From assembly GCA_002338605.1 (NCBI GenBank), contig DDIP01000290.1, positions 1 to 6,184 of the forward strand: 6,184 nucleotides of DNA, given 5' to 3'. The stretch is from Proteobacteria bacterium UBA1847. Lineage in GTDB: Bacteria; Pseudomonadota; Gammaproteobacteria; Steroidobacterales; Woeseiaceae. The position numbers and the translations under genes are program-made. Numbering within the stretch: the stretch's first letter is position 1; every line of letters begins with the position of its first letter. Below, one piece after another: positions 1-4,687 of this stretch. Under the pieces are notes generated by a model that searched no databases, had not been told where the DNA came from, and saw only the letters and a list, made by a program, of their open reading frames with translations.

Positions 1-856
1 CGATGAAGACAGTGGCTCGGCTTAACCACTCCGCCCAGCCATAACCCAACAGTCCCGGTACGACCACAATGAGGACGCCGATCGCCAGGACGGCCGGGCT
101 ATAGCGACGCCCAAAGCGTTCGATAAAACGTTGCGTCTGCGCTTTACTGCCCTGTGCTTCTTCGACCAGTTCGATGATGCGCGCCAGCGTATTGTCCGCG
201 GCCGTTTTCGTCGCTCTCACCGTCAGTGCGCCTTCGCCGTTGAGCGTTGCCGCAAAGACCGTATCGCCAACGGATTTTTCAACCGGGATAGATTCGCCGG
301 TGACGGGCGCTTGATTGACGCTGGATGCGCCCTCGAGGACTTCGCCGTCCGTCGGAATCGCTTCGCCGGGTCGCACAATGAAATGGTCGCCGACCACTAA
401 TTCATCGATCGACAGTTGTACTTCAGCGCCATCACGCATCACCCACGCTGTTTTCGGCGCCAGGTCCATCAGCGCTCGAATCGCGCCACGCGCGCGTTCC
501 TCGGTGTAACTCTCAGCCGCCTCCGAGATGGAATACAAGAACACCAACATGGCCGCTTCGCCCCACTGTCCTAGGAGGCCGGCGACAAGCGCCGCGACAC
601 TCATCAGCAGTTCGATGCCGATTTCGCGCTCTTTGACCAGTTCTTCGAGTGCTTCGCGGCCAAAGAACCAGCCGCCGACGAACACGGCCGCGATGTAGAT
701 TGCCGTTTGCACGACGTCCGAAACGCCCAGTAATCCGCCTGCGAATCCTACGGCGAGCAGCAGGCCGGAAATAACGGAGGTCACAACCGGCGGATTACGC
801 CAAGGCGGGGGTACCGGCGCCGATGGGTCCGTTGAGGCGCAGGCGTCGCCGGTCAT
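1..856 (-). CDS. Heavy-metal translocating P1B-type ATPase, N-terminal part (partial)
   Basis: This is probably an inner-membrane ATP-driven exporter of a soft or transition metal (Zn/Cd/Pb/Co type). The first 285 residues are visible, and the gene continues past the left edge. The ATG (854-856) overlaps the stop of the ArsR gene as ATGA, implying translational coupling. Seen: hydrophobic segments at about residues 24-46, 50-66, 85-110 and 254-275; the actuator-domain motif TGES at 186-189 inside VNQAPVTGESIPVEK; and the conserved stretch QRFIERFGRRYSP at 242-254. The last visible residues, LSRATVFI, should lead into the metal-binding membrane motif (CPC or a variant). That motif, the phosphorylated DKTGT and the ATP-binding domain lie outside the window. 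There is no N-terminal heavy-metal-associated domain (no GMxCxxC) and only one Cys (residue 6) in the first 285 residues. The family call is firm; the metal is not determined. Confidence 0.93.
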   Translation of the reverse strand, partial: MTGDACASTDPSAPVPPPWRNPPVVTSVISGLLLAVGFAGGLLGVSDVVQTAIYIAAVFVGGWFFGREALEELVKEREIGIELLMSVAALVAGLLGQWGEAAMLVFLYSISEAAESYTEERARGAIRALMDLAPKTAWVMRDGAEVQLSIDELVVGDHFIVRPGEAIPTDGEVLEGASSVNQAPVTGESIPVEKSVGDTVFAATLNGEGALTVRATKTAADNTLARIIELVEEAQGSKAQTQRFIERFGRRYSPAVLAIGVLIVVVPGLLGYGWAEWLSRATVFI

Positions 857-1233
857 ACCGCTTCCGACTTAAGCTCGTCTGTCAGCACGCCCACACGACA
901 GCGACCGCCGTCCCGATGCGCAAGCCGCTGTTCGAAGCGATCGAGGTCAGCCGAGTAAATCCCATCCGGCTCCGGGAGCCCGGCAATTAGCGTAAACAGC
1001 CTGACCAGGTGGTCCGGGTTTGATACGAGTCGGTGATAGACCCAACGACCGTCCTTTTCGGTGTCCAGCAGCCCCGTCTGGCGCAAAATCTTGAGGTGCC
1101 GCGAAAGCTTGTACTGAGGCTCAAGCAGACTGTCGACGAGCTCACACAAGCAGGCCTGTTCGTGCGTAGAGGCTAACAAACGAATGATTCGCAGGCGGGT
1201 CGGATCGCTTAGCGCCTGGAAGGTGTCTTGCAT
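853..1233 (-). CDS. ArsR/SmtB-family metal-responsive transcriptional repressor
   Basis: This is a 126-residue winged-helix DNA-binding repressor that would release its operator on binding a metal or metalloid. Seen: the family N-terminus FQALSDPTRLRIIRLL (5-20); a thiol pair C28-L-C30 in ACLCEL on the helix before the DNA-reading helix; the helix-turn-helix around residues 35-55 (KLSRHLKILRQTGLL at 42-56); the wing DGRWVYHRL (61-69); and a third Cys at 112 in GGRC near the C-terminus. A CxC pair plus a distal Cys suggests a thiolate-bound metal such as As(III), Cd(II) or Pb(II); this is inference. The frame is open up to a TTG at 1272 and has another ATG at 1254. ATG 1233 is preferred because the conserved domain begins there and the predicted transcript starts near 1265. 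The Shine-Dalgarno sequence is weak at all three. The stop overlaps the ATPase start, so the repressor probably controls itself and the exporter. Confidence 0.93.
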   Translation of the reverse strand: MQDTFQALSDPTRLRIIRLLASTHEQACLCELVDSLLEPQYKLSRHLKILRQTGLLDTEKDGRWVYHRLVSNPDHLVRLFTLIAGLPEPDGIYSADLDRFEQRLAHRDGGRCRVGVLTDELKSEAV

Positions 1234-1246
1234 AGGTATTTCTACG

Positions 1247-1274
1247 AGTTGCATGGTTGCAGTATCATGCAACT
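1247..1274. promoter_or_regulatory. Probable ArsR operator (nested inverted repeats)
   Basis: AGTTGCATG (1247-1255) and CATGCAACT (1266-1274) form a perfect 9-bp inverted repeat with a 10-bp spacer. Nested inside, GTTGCA (1256-1261) and TGCAAC (1268-1273) form a second one with a 6-bp spacer, and GTTGCATG/GTTGCAGT are tandem copies (1248-1263). The block covers the -10 box and predicted transcription start of the minus-strand repressor/exporter operon, where a steric repressor would bind. ArsR as the binding protein is inferred from position. Confidence 0.65.
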
Positions 1275-1299
1275 ATAAGCGCTTCGCAAGCCCTGTCAG
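1272..1299 (-). promoter_or_regulatory. Promoter of the arsR-family/P-type ATPase operon
   Basis: Read on the minus strand, a -35 box CTGACA (1294-1299, one mismatch to TTGACA) is followed by 16 bp and a -10 box TATAGT (1272-1277, one mismatch to TATAAT). The expected transcription start is near 1265. That excludes the TTG at 1272 as a start codon and leaves a leader of about 30 nt before ATG 1233. The -10 box overlaps the inverted-repeat operator. Confidence 0.6.
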
Positions 1300-1418
1300 T
1301 GAGAAGTCAGTCACATTGTCGGCGATAGCGGCACAGAGGCGACAACACGGTCTATCCGCACGCCCGCCTGGCTGCGTCAGGCCTGAGTTCAAGTGTTTCT
1401 GATGACGGAGAGTCTACG

Positions 1419-1817
1419 ATGAGCGAGTTTAAGTACGGTTTTGGTAAGCAAGTCGGCGCGACATTCGACGATGCAATCGTTCAGGTCATCGATGCCCTAA
1501 AAACGGAGGGCTTTGGTGTCTTGAGCGACATCGATGTGGCCGCGACGCTAAAGAAGAAGCTGGACGAAGATATGCCGCCGTACCGTATTCTGGGTGCGTG
1601 CAATCCCCCGCTGGCGCACCGCGCCTTGCTTAACGAGGCTTCGATTGGGCTGTTACTGCCGTGCAACATCGTGGTGCGCGAGGACGAAGCCGGCGCCGTC
1701 CATGTAGAAATGATGGATCCAGCAGCAGTGCTGGATTTGGTCGGCAACCCAGATGTGGACGATCTCGCGAGCGAAGTCCGTAGCCGACTGCATCGGGTTC
1801 TTGACGCGCTGTCGTAG
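1419..1817 (+). CDS. DUF302-domain small protein
   Basis: This is a 132-residue soluble protein with no signal peptide or membrane segment, so it is probably cytoplasmic. The pattern LKTEGFGVLSDIDVAATLKKKL (about residues 27-48), then YRILGACNPPLAHRAL (55-70), then IGLLLPCNIVV (76-86) is that of the DUF302 family, small alpha/beta proteins whose biochemical role is not established. Two Cys (61 and 82) and His67 sit in the conserved core and could bind a metal or take part in redox chemistry, but this is speculation. Length is normal for a single-domain family member. GGAG (1407-1410) lies 8 nt before the ATG and supports this start. The gene diverges from the ArsR/ATPase operon across about 185 bp and precedes the iron permease by 84 bp on the same strand. 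Its context suggests metal or redox stress rather than a defined pathway. Confidence 0.88.
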   Translation: MSEFKYGFGKQVGATFDDAIVQVIDALKTEGFGVLSDIDVAATLKKKLDEDMPPYRILGACNPPLAHRALLNEASIGLLLPCNIVVREDEAGAVHVEMMDPAAVLDLVGNPDVDDLASEVRSRLHRVLDALS

Positions 1818-1872
1818 TCGACCTTGGGTTTTCGGAACAGCGTGTCGCGTGACGAAAATCCGTAACTGACGC

Positions 1873-1901
1873 TTGCTGAATCCGCGAGATCGGTCTAATC
1901 T
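1873..1901 (+). promoter_or_regulatory. Candidate promoter of the cytochrome c/FTR1 permease gene
   Basis: TTGCTG (1873-1878), 17 bp, then TAATCT (1896-1901) is the best sigma70-like pair before the permease gene. It places the transcription start around 1907-1909, inside the Fur box and at or just before ATG 1908. The match is moderate, and a promoter further upstream, or read-through from the DUF302 gene, is possible. Confidence 0.4.
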
Positions 1902-3839
1902 ATGATAATGCGAATGATTCTCATTATGATTGGTCTCGCGGCCTGGCCGTTGAGCGCCGCGGCACAGCAGGCATCAGTTATCGAATGGGAGCACCAAGCC
2001 CAGTCGATCGTCAGTGCGCTGGATTACATCGCCGTCGATTACCCGGAAGCGGTGCGAAACGGCGCAGTCGTCAATGCCAACGAATATGCGGAGCAGCGTG
2101 AATTCGCGGCCACCGTGCAGGCCCTATTGGCGGCTTTACCGCCACGATCACAACGAAACATTTTGATCGAAGAGGCGGCGGAGTTAGCTGAATTGATTGA
2201 GCAGCGGGCTGCCGGCGAGGTGATCAATGATCGATGCCGTCAATTGGCCGCGCGTTTGGTCGAAGTCTATGGCATCACCACTGCACCCCGGACGGTCCCG
2301 GATCTCGTGACAGCGGCGTCTTTGTTCGCCGAGCAGTGCGCCGGCTGTCACGGGCTATCGGGTCGGGGAGACGGTCGCGCGGGCGCCGCATTGGATCCAT
2401 CGCCAACCAACTTTCTCGATGAGGAACGAGCACGTCAGCGCAGTCTGTACAGTCTCTATTCGACGATCAGCTTGGGCGTCCAAGATACCGGCATGACGTC
2501 GTTTTCACATCTCACTGAGGGCGAACGCTGGGCGCTCGCGTTTTACGTTGCCGGACTGCGCGACGACGCCGCGACCATCGCTGACGGAAAGCAGTTTTGG
2601 GATCGGGGAACGTTGAACGAAGCGCTGCCAACGCTGGCCAGCTTTACCCGCCAGGCGCCCGCTCAAATTGAGGCCGGTGTTGGCGAGGCCGCAGCTGTGC
2701 TGGCCTATCTTCGTCATCATCCAGAGGTTTTCAAACCGGTGAGATCGAATCCCATCGAGCGTACGAAGCGAGAATTGCAAAGCGCCCTACAAGCCTACGG
2801 CAACAACCAGCCAGAGGCGGCGTTACAATTTTCTTTGACGGCCTATTTGGAGGGCTATGAACTGATCGAGGCATCACTGGGAACCCTCGACAACGACCTC
2901 GCCATCGGCATCGAGCGCGACCTGCAAATCCTGCGTGGCCTGATTCGAGATCAAGTGTCGCTCGAGACACTCAGTGCAGCCACGACGGCTATGGAAGTAC
3001 GGTTGGATGAGGCAGCGCGCTTGCTCGACGAACAGGGTTCATCACCCGTGACGTTATTTATTAGTGCGCTATTAATTCTTCTGCGCGAGGGGCTTGAAGC
3101 CATTCTCATTATCGCGGCAATGGCCTTGTACCTGCGCCGGACCGAGCAGCCCTCAAGCCTGCGCTACTTACACACAGGATGGATCGCCGCCTTGGCCGTA
3201 GGCGCGTTGACCTGGCTGAGCATTCGAACCGTTATCGATATCAGTGGCGCGCAACGCGAAGTTATCGAAGGTGCAGCCGCATTGCTCGCCGCGATTGTCC
3301 TCCTGTACGTCGGCATTTGGATGCATCGTCAGGGCCGCGTGGCGCAATGGCAATCTTTCCTCAACGAGCGTCTCGGCCGTAGCCTGTCGACTGGCGCATT
3401 GTGGGGCGTCGCCGGGCTGTCTTTCATCGCCGTGTATCGAGAGATTCTCGAAACCGCGTTGTTCTACGAAACGCTTTGGTTGCAATCTGCCAACGCACTT
3501 CCGCTGATCTCAGGTGCGGCAGTGGCAGCGCTCGGATTGCTCGCGCTTGGCTGGTTGGTGTTTCGCTTGGGCGCTAGATTGCCCCTTCGACAATTTTTCC
3601 AGGTCAACGGCGCATTAATGTTTGCACTCGCCATCGTGTTCGCCGGCAAAGGCGTGGGGGCCCTGCAGGAGGCGGGTTGGATCGCGGTGACCTTCGTCAA
3701 CCTCCCCCGAGTCGACTGGTTGGGGCTCTACCCAACTGCCCAAAGCGCGGGCATTCAGTCTGTCATTTTAGTCATAGGCCTAACCTGGCTACTATCGAGC
3801 CCACGACAATCGTCTAAATCCCGAATCGCACAATCGTAG
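1902..3839 (+). CDS. Cytochrome c/FTR1-family iron permease (fusion)
   Basis: This inner-membrane iron importer carries its own periplasmic haem domain. Seen, in order: signal peptide MIMRMILIMIGLAAWPLSAAA (1-21); a helical periplasmic segment (about 25-130); a c-type cytochrome domain with haem motif CAGCH (146-150) and likely axial Met198 in GMTSF; a second helical region (about 225-375) with the acidic EGYELIE (317-323); then an FTR1 domain with about seven membrane helices (about 383-632). The FTR1 domain carries two RExxE motifs, REGLE (395-399) and REILE (513-517), known in yeast Ftr1 and EfeU as the iron-conducting residues. FTR1 permeases transport iron coupled to Fe(II) oxidation; the haem domain may accept that electron (inference). 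At 645 residues it appears intact. An in-frame TAA at 1896 makes ATG 1902 the earliest start; ATGs at 1908, 1914 and 1926 are alternatives. None has a clear Shine-Dalgarno sequence. Confidence 0.93.
   Translation: MIMRMILIMIGLAAWPLSAAAQQASVIEWEHQAQSIVSALDYIAVDYPEAVRNGAVVNANEYAEQREFAATVQALLAALPPRSQRNILIEEAAELAELIEQRAAGEVINDRCRQLAARLVEVYGITTAPRTVPDLVTAASLFAEQCAGCHGLSGRGDGRAGAALDPSPTNFLDEERARQRSLYSLYSTISLGVQDTGMTSFSHLTEGERWALAFYVAGLRDDAATIADGKQFWDRGTLNEALPTLASFTRQAPAQIEAGVGEAAAVLAYLRHHPEVFKPVRSNPIERTKRELQSALQAYGNNQPEAALQFSLTAYLEGYELIEASLGTLDNDLAIGIERDLQILRGLIRDQVSLETLSAATTAMEVRLDEAARLLDEQGSSPVTLFISALLILLREGLEAILIIAAMALYLRRTEQPSSLRYLHTGWIAALAVGALTWLSIRTVIDISGAQREVIEGAAALLAAIVLLYVGIWMHRQGRVAQWQSFLNERLGRSLSTGALWGVAGLSFIAVYREILETALFYETLWLQSANALPLISGAAVAALGLLALGWLVFRLGARLPLRQFFQVNGALMFALAIVFAGKGVGALQEAGWIAVTFVNLPRVDWLGLYPTAQSAGIQSVILVIGLTWLLSSPRQSSKSRIAQS
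1907..1925. promoter_or_regulatory. Fur box over the start of the FTR1 permease gene
   Basis: AATGCGAATGATTCTCATT is a 9-1-9 palindrome with one mismatched pair, very close to the classic Fur-box pattern of three GATAAT-like hexamers. GATAAT itself is present at 1904-1909. It coincides with the predicted transcription start and with the first codons of the permease. Fur-Fe(II) bound here should block transcription when iron is sufficient. Identification rests on motif similarity only. Confidence 0.8.
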
Positions 3840-3843
3840 GAGC

Positions 3844-3861
3844 GCGATTCTGGGCAATCGC
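3844..3861. other. Small hairpin just after the permease stop codon
   Basis: GCGATT (3844-3849) and AATCGC (3856-3861) form a 6-bp stem with a 6-nt loop, starting 5 nt after the TAG of the permease. No T-run follows on either strand, so it does not qualify as a standard intrinsic terminator. It could be a weak terminator, an mRNA 3' stabiliser, or chance. A second weak pairing, GCAGA (3877-3881) with TCTGC (3892-3896), follows. The 90-bp gap between the convergent genes shows nothing else. Confidence 0.3.
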
Positions 3862-3929
3862 AGCTGGCTGATAAGCGCAGAAACCGACGACTCTGCCTGA
3901 CGTGACGCAAAAATCATCGCCGTGAAGAT

Positions 3930-4343
3930 TCAATGCCCACGTCGATGTCTGGTGCCGTGCCCCAGGTTGTGCCCCCCGTAGTACCTGCCATAACCCAGGC
4001 TGTTCCGATGCCCGCTGAAGTAACTTGAGCGGTGCAACCGATCGTTTCCCAGGCCGAGCGTGATACTGCTGGAGTGGCCGAAGCCATTGTTTCGATAGTC
4101 GTGAGGTGAGTAGCCAAATGCCGTGGTACGACCCGAGCCAAAATAGTACGGGTCATAGCCACCGTATGGGCTAACAACCGAGCCACGAAGACGCGCGCTG
4201 CTTGAATAATACGAGGGGTAACCGCCTCCATAAGAGCCCGACATGTATGCCGTATCGTAGCCTAGCCAAGGCCTGGGCGCCGAACCATACGTGCTGCAGG
4301 CACTTAGGGCGATACAAGAAGCTAGAATAAGTAGTCGTTTCAT
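3930..4343 (-). CDS. Small Gly/Tyr/Ser/His-rich lipoprotein, function unknown
   Basis: This 137-residue protein should be lipid-anchored in the envelope. The N-terminus MKRLLILASCIALSAC is a lipoprotein signal with a lipobox (LSAC) whose Cys is residue 16. No Asp follows the Cys (Ser does), so export to the outer membrane is plausible. The mature part is low complexity: Gly/Tyr/Ser-rich runs such as GSYGGGYPSYYSSS (36-49), then a C-terminal half holding all eight His residues, many in GH or RH pairs, ending HRRGH. The ATG at 4341-4343 follows a good Shine-Dalgarno stretch, AGGTAGGAAG on the minus strand (4348-4357). I do not recognise a family. The clustered His residues and the position between two Fur-box genes suggest metal contact or envelope stress, but no function can be assigned. 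It converges with the permease gene and diverges from the receptor gene. Confidence 0.82.
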   Translation of the reverse strand: MKRLLILASCIALSACSTYGSAPRPWLGYDTAYMSGSYGGGYPSYYSSSARLRGSVVSPYGGYDPYYFGSGRTTAFGYSPHDYRNNGFGHSSSITLGLGNDRLHRSSYFSGHRNSLGYGRYYGGHNLGHGTRHRRGH

Positions 4344-4420
4344 GACGCTTCCTACCTCGCAGTTCGCGGCGCGGGTCTGGCGGTGCCGACCCGGCGACCG
4401 TACAGTCGAGAAACGCGGTA

Positions 4421-4451
4421 ATTATAAGATATTGGACCGTGTACACACCAA
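4421..4451 (-). promoter_or_regulatory. Promoter of the lipoprotein gene
   Basis: On the minus strand a perfect -10 box TATAAT (4421-4426) lies about 78 bp before the lipoprotein ATG. The best -35 is TTGGTG (4446-4451) at a long 19-bp spacing, so the -35 is weak and an activator may help. The palindrome GTGTACAC (4439-4446) lies between the two boxes and could be a regulator site. Confidence 0.5.
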
Positions 4452-4552
4452 AAAGGTTCGGGGCTCGCAAGGTCAGCTGAGGTGACCGCCTTGTCCGGGG
4501 GTGTTTACTATTAATTGCCTGTCTTAGGTTGCCTTTGTTGCGTCGGGCGGAA

Positions 4553-4593
4553 AATTCCTCGGCGAATAGTCGAATCTCTGCCGTTAAGGAATT
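4553..4593. repeat. Imperfect inverted repeat upstream of the receptor promoter
   Basis: AATTCCT (4553-4559) pairs with AGGAATT (4587-4593), and the adjoining CGGC (4560-4563) pairs with GCCG (4580-4583). This gives 11 base pairs with a 3-nt bulge (4584-4586) and a 16-nt loop. It lies about 30 bp upstream of the receptor -35 box, so it is more likely a protein-binding site or remnant than an RNA structure of the receptor transcript. Chance cannot be excluded. Confidence 0.4.
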
Positions 4594-4610
4594 GCGGTTG
4601 ACCCAAACGT

Positions 4611-4622
4611 TGCATTAATGCA
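4611..4622. repeat. Perfect 12-bp palindrome next to the Fur box
   Basis: TGCATTAATGCA is self-complementary and directly abuts the Fur box, just upstream of the -35 box of the receptor promoter. The position suits an operator or an activator site. The protein that would bind it is unknown. Confidence 0.45.
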
Positions 4623-4641
4623 GTTGCGAATCATTCGCATT
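4623..4641. promoter_or_regulatory. Fur box of the TonB-dependent receptor gene
   Basis: GTTGCGAATCATTCGCATT is a 9-1-9 inverted repeat with 7 of 9 pairs matching. Its reverse complement shares AATGCGAATGATTC exactly with the Fur box at 1907-1920. It covers the -35 box of the receptor promoter, the usual place for Fur repression. A further TCGCATTAT (4641-4649) extends the pattern, as often seen where Fur dimers bind side by side. Confidence 0.78.
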
Positions 4642-4652
4642 CGCATTATATT
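4624..4652 (+). promoter_or_regulatory. Promoter of the TonB-dependent receptor gene
   Basis: TTGCGA (4624-4629), 17 bp, then TATATT (4647-4652) gives a sigma70-like promoter with the start expected near 4659, leaving a leader of about 30 nt before ATG 4688. The -35 box and spacer lie within the Fur box, which fits repression by iron-loaded Fur. Confidence 0.55.
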
Positions 4653-4687
4653 TGGTTGACACTGGAGTTTACTGGACAACGTTCATC

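Larger units (their letters stand above)
4344..4687. other. Divergent intergenic region between lipoprotein and TonB receptor genes
   Basis: These 344 bp hold no credible gene. From left to right they contain the lipoprotein leader and promoter (4344-4451), a stretch at 4452-4552 with no signal I can name, a bulged inverted repeat (4553-4593), a perfect 12-bp palindrome TGCATTAATGCA (4611-4622), the Fur box (4623-4641), and the receptor promoter (4624-4652). The part from about 4500 to 4660 looks A+T-richer than the surrounding coding DNA, as expected for a control region. Confidence 0.75.

Noticed and set aside
131..509. Two overlapping open frames on the plus strand (131-400 and 315-509).
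   Set aside because: They are antisense to the P-type ATPase, whose conserved TGES region lies here. Their translations are Arg-rich with no recognisable motif, as expected for shadow frames in G+C-rich DNA.
1184..1402. Plus-strand open frame of 72 codons crossing the operator and the start of the ArsR-family gene.
   Set aside because: It overlaps the repressor antisense and runs through the promoter region, with no ribosome-binding site and no recognisable protein features.
3168..3485. Minus-strand open frame of 105 codons inside the permease gene.
   Set aside because: It is antisense to membrane helices and a stretch close to the second RExxE motif of a well-supported gene. Its translation resembles no family I know.
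3909..3929. Possible terminator of the lipoprotein gene, based on the T-run on the minus strand (3909-3913).
   Set aside because: Only a 3-bp pairing precedes the T-run, which is too weak for an intrinsic terminator.
3914..4231. Minus-strand open frame of 105 codons overlapping the lipoprotein gene in another frame (Thr/Ala/Gly-rich).
   Set aside because: The neighbouring frame has a clear lipoprotein signal, lipobox and strong ribosome-binding site. The alternative frame has none of these.
4291..4485. Plus-strand open frame of 64 codons and minus-strand frame of 99 codons (4171-4470) across the lipoprotein start.
   Set aside because: Both cross the lipoprotein promoter and leader; neither has a ribosome-binding site or credible protein composition.
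4598..4603. TTGACC as an alternative -35 for the receptor gene.
   Set aside because: No acceptable -10 box lies 16-18 bp downstream; the nearest A+T-rich hexamer is only about 11 bp away.
4656..4661. Perfect TTGACA hexamer just before the receptor gene.
   Set aside because: At 16-18 bp downstream there is no -10-like sequence, and a start there would fall within the coding region. The TTGCGA/TATATT pair upstream fits better.
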